Source: Saprospiraceae bacterium (GTDB taxonomy: Bacteria; Bacteroidota; Bacteroidia; Chitinophagales; Saprospiraceae). From it: a stretch of DNA of 64,000 bases. Positions 17,815 through 26,167 of this stretch are shown here, piece by piece. Position 1 is the stretch's first letter, and each line of letters starts with the position of its first letter. Location of the stretch: positions 87,085 through 151,084 of the forward strand of contig JAHBTW010000010.1 in assembly GCA_019638385.1 (NCBI GenBank), written 5' to 3'. The notes below the pieces were generated by a model that was not told where the DNA came from, did not search any database, and worked only from the letters and a program-made list of their open reading frames with translations. A program made the translations under genes and the position numbers.

Positions 17815-18234
17815 ATGCAAGCGGAGCTTTTGTACCGGATAGAAGACATTGATGCGGCTGCCCGGTTCATACTCTTGCAGGCTGCCGGGCAAAAGAAAAT
17901 AGCGTTTTACGGAGAGGTGAGCGCAGGTAAAACTACGCTCACCCAGGCGCTGTGCCGGGCGCTCGGCGCAGAAGATCGGGCCGTAAGTCCCTCTTTCGCA
18001 TTGGTCAACGAATACCATTGTCCCGGTTGCGATTACCGGATACGACACCTCGATTTGTATCGCCTTCGCAGCCTGGAAGAAGCCTTGGACATCGGAGTGG
18101 AAGACCTGTTGTACGATGAACATTACTGTTTCGTGGAGTGGCCCGAATTGATTGAAGCCTTGCTCCCGCAGGATGCTTTGCGCATTAAAATGGAATATGC
18201 CGGCGATTCGGCGCGAAGAATCATTATCTTGTAA
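17815..18234 (+). CDS. tsaE: tRNA threonylcarbamoyladenosine biosynthesis ATPase TsaE
   Basis: 139 aa. It is the small ATPase that works with TsaB/TsaD in making t6A37 on ANN-decoding tRNAs. The P-loop is GEVSAGKTTLTQALC (family consensus GELGAGKTT, so one Gly is Ser here). Further motifs are SPSFALVNEY, the HLDLYRL Asp and FVEWPE. Length is typical. It is followed 31 bp later by alanine dehydrogenase, a tsaE-ald order that recurs in Bacteroidota (from memory). Confidence 0.95.
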   Translation: MQAELLYRIEDIDAAARFILLQAAGQKKIAFYGEVSAGKTTLTQALCRALGAEDRAVSPSFALVNEYHCPGCDYRIRHLDLYRLRSLEEALDIGVEDLLYDEHYCFVEWPELIEALLPQDALRIKMEYAGDSARRIIIL

Positions 18235-18265
18235 GCCCGGCAAAAACAAACGCAACCGAAACCTG

Positions 18266-19495
18266 ATGAGCGAGAAGGAAAGAAAAATATCGGTACCTAA
18301 AATTCTGACCGAGGGCCACTTGCAACCGCAGGCGGAAATGCTGGAAGTGCCTCTGCGCCGGGAAAAACTGTTTATTGGCATCCCGCGGGAAATTACCCTT
18401 CAAGAGAATCGCGTTGCGCTGATTCCCTCGGCAATCGCTACGCTCACCGCGCACGGACACCGGGTAACGGTAGAGAGCGCCGCCGGAAAAAAGTCCAACT
18501 ATTCCGACCACGAATATTCGGAAGCGGGCGCCGATATCGCTTATGATGCCGAACAGGTGTATAAAGCCGCCGCCATCATAAAGGTGGCGCCGCCTACGCT
18601 GGAGGAAATAGAACTGATGCACCCCAATCAAATTCTGATTTCGCCGCTGCAAATGCCCACCATCAGTAGCGATTACATCAACCGGCTTCGGCATAAGCGG
18701 GTGATTGCGCTGGCCATGGAGTATATCAAAGACAGCTCCGACACATTTCCTATTGTGCGCATTATGAGCGAGTTGGCCGGCATCAGCGCCATGCTCACCG
18801 CCGCAGAACTCATGGCCGTTACCGGCGGAGGGCGGGGCGTGTTGCTGGGCGGCATTTCGGGCGTACCCAGTGCCAAAGTGGTCATTCTCGGCTCCGGCAT
18901 CGTGGCCGAATATGCCACCCGCACTGCCCTCGGCCTGGGGGCAGAAGTGCGCATCTTCGACAACAATATATACAAGCTCAAGCGATTGCAGAATTTAGTA
19001 GGCCGACCCCTGTTCACCTCGGCCATTGACCCCTATATCCTCGAACAGGAATTGGTGACGGCTGATGTGGCCATCGGCGCCATGCACTCCAAAACAGGCC
19101 GTACGCCCCTCATGGTGGGCGAAGAAATTGTGGAAAAAATGAAACCGGGCGCCGTCATTATAGATGTGAGTATAGATCAGGGCGGGTGTTTTGCCACCTC
19201 AGAGGTCACCTCGCTGGAGCGCCCTACTTTCATCAAACACGAGGTCATTCACTATTGCGTACCCAATCTCGCCTCGCGGGTGTCGCGCACGGCCTCTATG
19301 GCGGTGAGCAATATCCTGGCGCCCATCCTCACGCGGGCGGGCGGCGCGGGCAGCTTAGAGCACTACATTCTGAATAATGCGGGTATGCGACACGGGATTT
19401 ATGCTTACAAAGGGTACCTCACCAATGAGTATCTCGGCAGGCGTTTCCAAATAAAATATACAGACCTGGAGCTGTTGATTACCTCAAATTTGTAA
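18266..19495 (+). CDS. ald: Alanine dehydrogenase
   Basis: 409 aa from ATG 18266; the open frame extends upstream into tsaE but the first residues there are a shadow. It catalyses NAD-dependent oxidative deamination of L-alanine to pyruvate and ammonia, or the reverse. The N-terminal domain holds IGIPREITLQENRVAL (substrate-binding Arg). The Rossmann domain has AKVVILGSGIVAEYATRTALGLGA with the GxGxxA motif. Further signatures are TGGGRGVLLGGISG and VSIDQGGCFATSE. Compared with classical Ald the N-terminus is about 30 residues longer. Transhydrogenase alpha-like relatives are the main alternative. Confidence 0.92.
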   Translation: MSEKERKISVPKILTEGHLQPQAEMLEVPLRREKLFIGIPREITLQENRVALIPSAIATLTAHGHRVTVESAAGKKSNYSDHEYSEAGADIAYDAEQVYKAAAIIKVAPPTLEEIELMHPNQILISPLQMPTISSDYINRLRHKRVIALAMEYIKDSSDTFPIVRIMSELAGISAMLTAAELMAVTGGGRGVLLGGISGVPSAKVVILGSGIVAEYATRTALGLGAEVRIFDNNIYKLKRLQNLVGRPLFTSAIDPYILEQELVTADVAIGAMHSKTGRTPLMVGEEIVEKMKPGAVIIDVSIDQGGCFATSEVTSLERPTFIKHEVIHYCVPNLASRVSRTASMAVSNILAPILTRAGGAGSLEHYILNNAGMRHGIYAYKGYLTNEYLGRRFQIKYTDLELLITSNL

Positions 19496-19503
19496 AAACA
19501 AAA

Positions 19504-19526
19504 AGGGCGCCTGTGAAAGACGCCCT
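19504..19526 (-). terminator. Hairpin after ald, T tract on the minus strand only
   Basis: AGGGCG (19504-19509) pairs with CGCCCT (19521-19526). The T-rich side (TTTTTGTTTTTAC) lies on the minus strand, while both flanking genes are on the plus strand, so it may act as a simple RNA 3' end structure for ald. Confidence 0.4.
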
Positions 19527-19653
19527 GAATAACCCCAAAAAACCAAATGAAAACAATCTTTTCTTGCAACCGGGATCTAAATTCAATGTTGCAACACAAA
19601 TCTCGAAGTCTTGTCTGTTATTTTACTTTTTTTAACATAAAGTTAACAGCCCA

Positions 19654-21033
19654 TTGAGCAAAGTCAAAAGCATTTTCGTGTGTGCCAACTGCGGCGCTAC
19701 CTCCCCGAAATGGGACGGAAAGTGCAGTGCCTGCGGCGAATGGAATACCATACAGGAGGAGGTATTGGCGCCCGCCACTTCCGACGACCGCAAGCGGCAA
19801 CTCTGGCAAAGCGGCGGCTCTGATCGCTCCTCGCCCAAGCCCGTGTTGCTGCCCGACATTCAGTCCGGTCTTACCCAACGCCTGCTTACACCCGATGCCG
19901 AATTGAATCGCGTACTCGGCGGCGGCATTGTCGGCGGTTCTTTAGTGCTCATCGGCGGGCAGCCGGGCATCGGCAAATCCACGCTGTTGCTTCAGGTTGC
20001 ACTCGGCATTCAAACCAAAGTGCTCTATGTATCGGGGGAAGAAAGCGAAGAGCAAATCAAAATGCGCGCCGACCGGATCGGCCTCCAACCCGCTGAGTGT
20101 TTCATCCTCACCGAGACGAATACTTCCAAAATTCTGACCCATGCATTAGCCTTGCAGCCGGGTTTATTGATCGTAGATTCTATTCAAACCCTTTCCTCTC
20201 CGCTCATCGAATCCACGCCGGGCAGTATATCGCAGGTGCGCGAGTGCGCCGGAGAGCTACAGCGCTTTGCCAAAGAAACCGGGATTCCGGTGTTCATCAT
20301 CGGCCACATTACCAAAGAGGGCACCCTGGCCGGCCCCAAACTGCTGGAGCACATCGTGGATGCCGTGTTGCAATTTGAAGGCGATCAGCACTACACCTAT
20401 CGCATTTTGCGAACGCTGAAAAACCGCTTCGGCTCTACCGACGAACTGGGCATTTACGAAATGCAGTCCAACGGCCTGCGCGAGGTGTCGAACCCCTCGG
20501 AATTGTTGCTTTCGCAAAAAGACGAGGACCTCAGCGGCTGCGCCATCGGCGCTACGATGGAAGGACTGCGGCCCATGCTCATCGAAACGCAGGCATTGGT
20601 GAGCCGTGCGGTTTACGGCACGCCGCAGCGCTCGGCCACGGGCTTCGATCTGCGCCGCCTCAGCATGTTGCTCGCCGTATTGGAAAAACGTTGCGGATTT
20701 CTGTTTGGGCAAAACGATGTTTTTCTCAACATTGCCGGCGGCATCCGGGTGGACGACCCGGCCATAGACCTCGCCATTGTGAGCGCGCTCATTTCCTCTC
20801 TGGAAGATGTGATCGTGCCGGGCCACATCTGTTTTGCAGGGGAAGTGGGCCTGTCGGGCGAAATCAGGGCGGTCAATCGCATTGAGCAGCGCATTCAGGA
20901 AGCCGACCGTTTGGGCTTTCGCCGGATTTTTGTATCCAAATACAACCTCAAAGGATTGAACCCGGAGCGATACCACATCCGGGTGCAATCCATCGGGCGC
21001 ATTGAGGAGTTGTATCAGGCATTGTTTGAGTAA
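19654..21033 (+). CDS. radA: DNA repair protein RadA
   Basis: 459 aa. A RecA-family branch-migration ATPase. A zinc finger CANCGATSPKWDGKCSACGEW (Cys pairs 10/13 and about 25/28) opens the protein. Walker A is GGQPGIGKSTLL. The RadA-specific KNRFGSTDELG motif is present, and the C-terminal Lon-like domain includes GGIRVDDPAIDLAI. The start is TTG 19654: an in-frame stop lies at 19633 and there is no ATG before the zinc finger. The stop codon overlaps the first base of a MITE-like inverted repeat. Confidence 0.97.
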   Translation: MSKVKSIFVCANCGATSPKWDGKCSACGEWNTIQEEVLAPATSDDRKRQLWQSGGSDRSSPKPVLLPDIQSGLTQRLLTPDAELNRVLGGGIVGGSLVLIGGQPGIGKSTLLLQVALGIQTKVLYVSGEESEEQIKMRADRIGLQPAECFILTETNTSKILTHALALQPGLLIVDSIQTLSSPLIESTPGSISQVRECAGELQRFAKETGIPVFIIGHITKEGTLAGPKLLEHIVDAVLQFEGDQHYTYRILRTLKNRFGSTDELGIYEMQSNGLREVSNPSELLLSQKDEDLSGCAIGATMEGLRPMLIETQALVSRAVYGTPQRSATGFDLRRLSMLLAVLEKRCGFLFGQNDVFLNIAGGIRVDDPAIDLAIVSALISSLEDVIVPGHICFAGEVGLSGEIRAVNRIEQRIQEADRLGFRRIFVSKYNLKGLNPERYHIRVQSIGRIEELYQALFE

Positions 21034-21193
21034 GAGCTTGTTGGGAATTCCATCAATCGGCTACATGCGGCAAATTTCGTCTCATACTTCGTTAAATTTT
21101 TCGTCGGATTGCCCGCATCCGACTGCAAAATTTGCCTCGTCTGAAACAAAATTTGCCAGCCTTCGCTCAATCATGAAAAACCCAACAAGCTCT
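21033..21193. mobile_element. MITE-like element with 13-bp perfect terminal inverted repeats
   Basis: AGAGCTTGTTGGG (21033-21045) and its exact complement CCCAACAAGCTCT (21181-21193) bound 161 bp without any gene. The similarity extends imperfectly for another 12 bp. Inside are two partly related ACAAAATTTGCC / GGCAAATTTCG segments. No target duplication could be identified. It could equally serve as a long hairpin terminator for radA. Confidence 0.55.
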
Positions 21194-21203
21194 AAACAAA
21201 ATC

Positions 21204-21854
21204 CTATTCCACATACAGGCATTCCACCTGGTCGGAAGCCTTGGCCATGGCCAGCGTCAGATTCAGCCACATCATGCGATGTTTTTTACCGGTAAGCCCT
21301 TTTTCTGTGTTGCAGGTTTCTGCGTCTTCTTCCGGCCGGAGATACACCACATATTCGCCGCGCATGGCGGCATAATCACCGTGGTAAAAAGCGCGATGGG
21401 TAGTTTCGCCGGAGATCAGATTGAGCGCCATAAATTCCCGCAGGGAAGCGCCCGTGCCGAGGTCGAGCAACAGATACTGTTTGTGCAGCCCTGCAAAATA
21501 AGTCCCCTCGCCGCCCGATTGCATCGCTAAGCCGCCGCCGGGTTGATAAACGTTGATGTCTTCACCCGTTCCTTCGCGCGGTATGGCGTGGATGGTGAAG
21601 TGCTCATAGACAAACACTTTCCCTTTGGGCGGCTGCTCTATTTTTTTCGGACGCTCCGTTCCCTGCCAGCCCGAGCCGTCCGGTTTGGCAGAGAAATAAC
21701 TCAATTCCACCTTAGGGAACTCGGCGGGGAAGTACTCATCTTCCGTTAATACCTTATAAGACGGTTCGGCCGTATCGGCTGATGAAGAAGACTCGCGATT
21801 GCCGCAGGCTGCCAAAAGCCCGGCCAGAAGAAAACACAATGCAATTTGGTACAT
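21204..21854 (-). CDS. Lipoprotein of unknown function
   Basis: 216 aa. A lipobox LLAAC at Cys17 is followed by a Ser-rich linker, so it is exported and lipidated. The mature part is a small alpha/beta domain with no recognised motif (segments KPDGSGWQGTERPKK and MNLISGETTHRAFYHGDYAAMRGEYVVYL). It stands alone between the radA repeat and the TlpA cluster. Function unknown. Confidence 0.8.
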   Translation of the reverse strand: MYQIALCFLLAGLLAACGNRESSSSADTAEPSYKVLTEDEYFPAEFPKVELSYFSAKPDGSGWQGTERPKKIEQPPKGKVFVYEHFTIHAIPREGTGEDINVYQPGGGLAMQSGGEGTYFAGLHKQYLLLDLGTGASLREFMALNLISGETTHRAFYHGDYAAMRGEYVVYLRPEEDAETCNTEKGLTGKKHRMMWLNLTLAMAKASDQVECLYVE

Positions 21855-22001
21855 GACTTTATCATTTTATGCCGCAAATTTGGCAAGAATACCCTAAAGA
21901 AAAAGCAAAAAAGGGGACTATTTGGGTAGCTGCGAGCTAGCTCTAAGGGGTGCCTTTGGTACGAGTTTGCAGCTTTCAAATGATGGAAGACCTATCTCTG
22001 C

Positions 22002-22538
22002 TCAGCGCGCCAGTTGGCCCAACATGCGCCGAAACTGACGGTCGTCCATAAATCCCTGCGGATGCCGTTGATCGAAACTCGTCGGGATAGCCCCGCGCGC
22101 ATGGCGGATAATGCCCCGGCGGTCTATAAAAACATTCATCGGGTACTCATTGCCGAAGAAATTGATGTACGCCTGCGCATTGGGAATGATGTCAAAATTG
22201 AAATCCCTTTTTTCCAAAAACTGCCGGATTTTGAGGCTGTCATCGGGCGAAATGGCCAGGAAAGCAATGTCTTCTCCGGCAAAATCCTTTTTGAGTGCGT
22301 TGAGGTGCGGCATCTCGGCCACACAGGGCGGACAGGTGGTGAACCAAAAATTGACCAATGCCGGCCGGCCTTTGATTTCGCTCCAGCGCACGGTGCGACC
22401 CTCCATATCCTTTAGTTCAAAATCGGGAAATTCCTGCCCGATAAATTTCGGATAATCTTCTTCGCCAAACTGCTCCGGCGCCGTTTGGCAGGCTGCCAGC
22501 AGTGTCACTGCGAATAGCGCCAATAAGATATTTTTCAT
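22002..22538 (-). CDS. TlpA-family thiol-disulfide oxidoreductase lipoprotein
   Basis: 178 aa from ATG 22538, chosen because it opens a lipoprotein signal (MKNILLALFAVTLLAAC); the longer frame adds 44 residues without sense. The thioredoxin fold contains FWFTTCPPCVAEMPHL with a CPPC active site, and IAFLAISPDDS. Expected to be a periplasm-facing reductant, for example for cytochrome or haem maturation. It follows the DUF5777 gene by 59 bp on the same strand, next to genes for two c-type cytochromes, which supports a role in the thiol chemistry of CxxCH maturation. Confidence 0.92.
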   Translation of the reverse strand: MKNILLALFAVTLLAACQTAPEQFGEEDYPKFIGQEFPDFELKDMEGRTVRWSEIKGRPALVNFWFTTCPPCVAEMPHLNALKKDFAGEDIAFLAISPDDSLKIRQFLEKRDFNFDIIPNAQAYINFFGNEYPMNVFIDRRGIIRHARGAIPTSFDQRHPQGFMDDRQFRRMLGQLAR

Positions 22539-22597
22539 AAAATCAGTGGGCAGTTGTTCTCCCATCGGTATGTTGTTGAAAAAGGGGCGAACGCTCC

Positions 22598-23494
22598 TTA
22601 TCGCTTGGGTTGCCACATCGTGAACACCCTGGAAATGTTGAACCCGAAATGCACGCCCATATCGGCCCAACTGCCGGTAGTTTCGGCAATGAACCCGCGC
22701 TCGATCATAGAGGTGGAATTGGTGAAATGCAATTGAAAAACGTGCCCTCCGGTCTCAATATCGAACCCGATGGAGAGGGAGTTGCGGAATTCGGGCGCCA
22801 GCCGATCGGGCATCACATAGATATATTCTGCGTTGACGGCGATGCGCTTGCTGAGCTTTTGGCGGGCCGCAATGCCGAGTGCCGGCACGTCGTTTTTCTC
22901 GGCGCTCGTGCGCACCAAGTTGCGGTGTACAATGGTGGGCGACAGTTGCACGCTGAATCCGTCGCTGATCTTGCGGCCCAAAATCAATTGAAAAGTGTAG
23001 TACAATCGGGAGGAGAAGAGATTTTCCCGATCGGGTTCGGCCCATTTCAGGGTTTGAATAGCGGCGCTTGCGAAGAGAGCGGCGGTAATGGGCACGTTGC
23101 GTTTGCCGGTGCTTTGGCGCAGAAATTTGTACTTCACATAGCCGTCATACGTTTTTTCGAGGCTGCTGCGTCCCAGGCCGATGGCGAGATTGTCGGTAAC
23201 GCCCAGGTCGAGGCCGAGGCGAATGGTGGCGAGATCGAGGCCGAAAATATTGTACAGCCCACCGTCGAGGGTGCCGAAGCGGTGAGAGATTTTGAAATCC
23301 ATTACGCCCGGCGCGGTATTTTCCAAAGAATGCAGGTTGATGACCCGGTTGGTTTTGAAAGCGGCGGTGGCGTAGTCTGTTTCTTCGGCGGCATCGTCGC
23401 CGAGCAGGGAAAGCAGATCATCTTGCGCTTGCAGCAGCCCGGCGAGGAGCAGTGCCGAAATGGTAAAGAACAGATGTAAACGTTTCGTTGCCAT
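22598..23494 (-). CDS. DUF5777 family outer-membrane beta-barrel protein
   Basis: 298 aa. A signal peptide (1-23, ending LLQAQ) is followed by the DUF5777 opening NRVINLHSLENTAPGVMDFKISHRFG. Alternating beta-strand patterns follow, with DLGVTDNLAIGLGRS and a C-terminal strand ending in FGFNISRVFTMW. This family is restricted mainly to Bacteroidota and often lies near YceI and c-type cytochrome genes, as here. The molecular role is not known; a barrel or porin-like protein is inferred. Confidence 0.9.
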   Translation of the reverse strand: MATKRLHLFFTISALLLAGLLQAQDDLLSLLGDDAAEETDYATAAFKTNRVINLHSLENTAPGVMDFKISHRFGTLDGGLYNIFGLDLATIRLGLDLGVTDNLAIGLGRSSLEKTYDGYVKYKFLRQSTGKRNVPITAALFASAAIQTLKWAEPDRENLFSSRLYYTFQLILGRKISDGFSVQLSPTIVHRNLVRTSAEKNDVPALGIAARQKLSKRIAVNAEYIYVMPDRLAPEFRNSLSIGFDIETGGHVFQLHFTNSTSMIERGFIAETTGSWADMGVHFGFNISRVFTMWQPKR

Positions 23495-23591
23495 TGTGTT
23501 GTGAATAAAGGTGAATAATGTATTATAACGAAACCCGGCCGGGCAACACTTGTGGGTCGTCCGGCCGGGCAGGAAAGATACGGGCTATGTT

Positions 23592-24146
23592 TTACTTGGC
23601 CAAAGCCGCCAGTTTCACATCTACTTTTACATCCACTATTTTGGCAATTTTTTCTGCCACCACCTTCGGGATGCTGATGCCGTAGTCGGCCACCGCTACT
23701 TTAAAAGCGGAGGTAGCGCTCACAACGCCTTTGCTCACCACAAAGGTGGCTTCGGTGTCCACGTCTTTGGTCACATCGCGCATGGTGAGCGCGCCTTTCA
23801 CCTTCACGGAGTAGGTGCCGTCTTTTTTCAGGTCAATTTTCCCGGGCTCTATGATCTGCCCCTTGAAAGTAGCCTTGGGGTACTTGGTGCTCTCCATATA
23901 GTTTTCGTTGAAGTGCTCCTGCATCAGCGCTTTTTCAAATTGAAATGCTTTTATCAACGCAGCAAACTCAATGGCGCCGGTTGCGAAGTCCACCACGGCC
24001 GTAGCCTGTTGGTTGTGCGCTTCGATCTTCTCCATCGGCGCATCGGAGTAAAACGATATCTTCCCTTCTCGGGTAAAGTGCTTTTGCGCTTGCACACTGC
24101 CGGCACACAACACGGCGGTCAGAATAAAAAATGCGATCTTGTTCAT
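23592..24146 (-). CDS. YceI family lipid-binding protein (copy 1)
   Basis: 184 aa from ATG 24146 with signal peptide MNKIAFFILTAVLCAGSVQAQ; the longer frame reads through a simple repeat. YceI lipocalin-like barrels bind polyisoprenoid chains such as ubiquinone precursors. Family motifs: KISFYSDAPMEKIEAHN, LMQEHFNENYMES, YPKATFKG, MRDVTKDV. It is about half identical by eye to the second YceI at 26168-26725, which is on the other strand. It sits between the OB-fold and DUF5777 genes. Confidence 0.94.
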   Translation of the reverse strand: MNKIAFFILTAVLCAGSVQAQKHFTREGKISFYSDAPMEKIEAHNQQATAVVDFATGAIEFAALIKAFQFEKALMQEHFNENYMESTKYPKATFKGQIIEPGKIDLKKDGTYSVKVKGALTMRDVTKDVDTEATFVVSKGVVSATSAFKVAVADYGISIPKVVAEKIAKIVDVKVDVKLAALAK

Positions 24147-24191
24147 GTTATCTCGGTTTATTAAAGTTTGAAAATTTGTTCTCAAGGGATC

Positions 24192-24302
24192 GGTTTTTGG
24201 TTTAAGGTTTTTTGGTTTAAGGTTTTTTGGTTTAAGGTTTTTTGGTTGAGACCGCCTACCCCCACACCGCCTACTGCCCACTGACCACTCTGCCCTCTGC
24301 CA
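24192..24302. repeat. Tandem GGTTTAAGGTTTTTT repeat plus ACCGCCTAC tail (copy A)
   Basis: Three tandem units of GGTTTAAGGTTTTTT are followed by ACCGCCTAC-like copies. The same composite appears at 62241-62329, again exactly in the gap between two minus-strand genes. Confidence 0.7.
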
Positions 24303-24713
24303 TCACTCCGCAGGCACACAACGCATCAGCACCACGTCGCCCAGAAAACCGGAGCATTCGCCTTTGAGCGTCACTTTGTCGCCGGGCTGGTAATCGGGAA
24401 ATTCGACATCGCTGAAAGGGTCCAATTCGCACTTCACGCCAAAAATGCCGTTTTCAGTCGCCAGCACCACGGTCGTTTTATCGCCGGGCAATACCTGTGC
24501 TACCGTGCCGCTCACGGCTACTACTTTGCCGAGGTATTTGGCATCGGCGGCATTTTCGTCGGCTTCGTATTCCAAAAACAAAGCGTCGGCATCTACTGCA
24601 AATACGGCGTCTGCTTTCGACATGTCTTTGTGTGGCTTATTCCACATATAGTACCCTACTGCTCCGCCGCCCACGATAGCTGCTGCCAAAAGGAAAAGGA
24701 TTATTTTTTTCAT
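24303..24713 (-). CDS. OB-fold (tRNA_anti-like) periplasmic protein
   Basis: 136 aa from ATG 24713; the frame extends to a TTG at 24743 overlapping the stop of the cytochrome gene. An N-terminal anchor (MKKIILFLLAAAIVGGGAVGYYMW) is followed by an acidic helix. A beta barrel with YLGKVVAVSGTVAQVL and GDKVTLKGECSGFL is typical of the tRNA_anti-like OB-fold family in Bacteroidota. The CSGF Cys and a later Cys are conserved in such proteins as I recall. It is 26 bp downstream of the small cytochrome gene, so probably in its operon. Function unknown. Confidence 0.8.
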   Translation of the reverse strand: MKKIILFLLAAAIVGGGAVGYYMWNKPHKDMSKADAVFAVDADALFLEYEADENAADAKYLGKVVAVSGTVAQVLPGDKTTVVLATENGIFGVKCELDPFSDVEFPDYQPGDKVTLKGECSGFLGDVVLMRCVPAE

Positions 24714-24739
24714 TGCAAAAGGTTTTGATGACTCAAAGG

Positions 24740-25099
24740 TCAATTATTGGGCGCGCCGTCGCTGATCCATTTTTCAATTTTTGAAATGTTGCAGCTCGAC
24801 AACTTAGGCGCGTTTTGCGGCATGGGCGAGAATCCCGATTGATGATTGATGGCGCCCGCAATCCGGCCGTTGTCCACCCATATTTTGATGGCGTTGTAGC
24901 CCTCCAATCGCACGCCGCCCAAATTGGCCGCAGTGCTGTGACACACCAAACAGTTGGTAGAAATGATGGGCGCTATTACGCCCGAATAGGTCACGATGTC
25001 CGTGTCACAATTGGAGGGATACAATTCCTCTTCCACATCGTAGTAACATCCGGCGGCAAACAATCCGCCCAGGATAATCAGCAAGGCAATTCGTTTCAT
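24740..25099 (-). CDS. Small c-type cytochrome lipoprotein
   Basis: 119 aa. Lipobox FAAGC (Cys18). One haem motif CLVCH (Cys50, Cys53, His54), followed by VRLEGYNAIKIWV and a C-terminal KLSSCNISKIEKWISDGAPNN. The last 80 residues are clearly related to the C-terminal half of the larger cytochrome encoded immediately upstream (25144-25890), including IxWV/I-x-xGAxNN ends, so the genes arose by duplication. A candidate axial Met lies in GFSPMPQNAP. Expected to be an electron carrier on the periplasmic face. Confidence 0.87.
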   Translation of the reverse strand: MKRIALLIILGGLFAAGCYYDVEEELYPSNCDTDIVTYSGVIAPIISTNCLVCHSTAANLGGVRLEGYNAIKIWVDNGRIAGAINHQSGFSPMPQNAPKLSSCNISKIEKWISDGAPNN

Positions 25100-25143
25100 C
25101 TTTTGTTTTCGTTTTTTTTACAAAGAAACGCATCCATACTGAT

Positions 25144-25890
25144 TTAGTTATTCAGCGCACCGGCCGCTACCCATGCCTTTATCTGGTTTATGTTGCAAGC
25201 CGACATTTTCGCGCCGCCGAGGGGCATGGCCGTGAAACCCGGCAGGTGCTCAATGGCGCCCACTAACCTGTTGTTGGGAATGACGGCGTTTATGCCGGCA
25301 TAAGTACTCAGATCAATGCCTCCCGACGGGGTCGCACCGCTGTGGCAGCCCTGGCAAAAGTTCTGTATAATGGGTCGTATATGCTGCGCGTAGCTGCGGT
25401 TGTCGGTGTTGCAAACGCCTGCATTTACATCGCAAGTGAGATTTTTGGCGCCCTGCGTAATCCAGTCGCGGATTACATTTATTTGCGCCGATGTGAGCAT
25501 TTGCCGGGGGGGGGGCGGCATTATCTTATCGGCTCTTGTTTCTGTAATCACTTCGTAGAGGTCGCTGCCCGACAGGTTGCCCGGTCGCACGTCGGCGGTT
25601 TCCATCACCCGCTGGTAGGAGGTCAGTATCACTCCGTCTTGCCGGGATGCCTCGTCGTGACAGCCGCTCAGCGCGCAATTAGATTGGAAAATGGGCAGCA
25701 CCTGCGATTCAAAATAAACGGTGGCCGGGTCGCAGGGATTCGTCGGCGTTACTACCACCGTGGTATCGCCCGGGTCTATCCCGTCTGTAAAAAACGGATC
25801 GTGTTTGCAGGATTGCAACCCGCCTGAAAAAATCAGGGCGAGTAAAAAACTTCCTGTGACGGTTGCAGATAATCTCAAGTTGCTTTTCAT
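25144..25890 (-). CDS. Di-haem-type cytochrome lipoprotein with one CX4CH and one CXXCH motif
   Basis: 248 aa. Lipobox LQSC (Cys28). The first domain (about 55-150) has the non-standard motif CALSGCH (Cys72, Cys77, His78) and a Met/Pro loop (MPPPPRQM). The second (about 160-248) has the canonical CQGCH (Cys179, Cys182, His183) and is the paralogue of the protein at 24740-25099. CX4CH sites bind haem in some multihaem cytochromes, so haem attachment at the first site is possible but unproven. It is the first gene of a minus-strand operon running to the YceI gene or further; a strong promoter candidate is at 25919-25951. Confidence 0.85.
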   Translation of the reverse strand: MKSNLRLSATVTGSFLLALIFSGGLQSCKHDPFFTDGIDPGDTTVVVTPTNPCDPATVYFESQVLPIFQSNCALSGCHDEASRQDGVILTSYQRVMETADVRPGNLSGSDLYEVITETRADKIMPPPPRQMLTSAQINVIRDWITQGAKNLTCDVNAGVCNTDNRSYAQHIRPIIQNFCQGCHSGATPSGGIDLSTYAGINAVIPNNRLVGAIEHLPGFTAMPLGGAKMSACNINQIKAWVAAGALNN

Positions 25891-25918
25891 ATAAGTAATT
25901 CACGCTCATTTAACGCCA

Positions 25919-25951
25919 CAAACATAAGTTCAATGTGCCACCCCCGCCAAA
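25919..25951 (-). promoter_or_regulatory. Promoter of the cytochrome/YceI operon
   Basis: Minus strand: TTTG (25951-25948), 21-nt spacer, TATGTTTG (25926-25919). A full match to the Bacteroidota -33/-7 pattern, 29 bp before the start of the di-haem gene. Confidence 0.65.
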
Positions 25952-25999
25952 TCCTTCTGACTGAACCGGAATAAAGCCTTACTGAACTGGGAATTGATG

Positions 26000-26071
26000 C
26001 TCGCAAAGGCGCTAAGACGCAAAGTTAGGCGCAGCGGTAATTTAGTCTTTGCAGCTTGGCGGCTTTGCGAG
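26000..26071. repeat. Long imperfect hairpin of the CGCAAAG/CTTTGCG type in a divergent intergenic region
   Basis: The 25-nt arms at 26000-26024 and 26047-26071 pair at about 20 positions. Elements of this form with CTTTGCG arms are common in Bacteroidota intergenic DNA (from memory). Here it lies between divergent promoters, so it is not a terminator. Confidence 0.55.
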
Positions 26072-26167
26072 ATATTTCCCTCGCTTCGACACGGGTTCAG
26101 GCAGCGTTTTTTCCGTTTGAGTAAACATTATGCCGTTTACCAATCAGATAATAGCGATTTTTGACCT

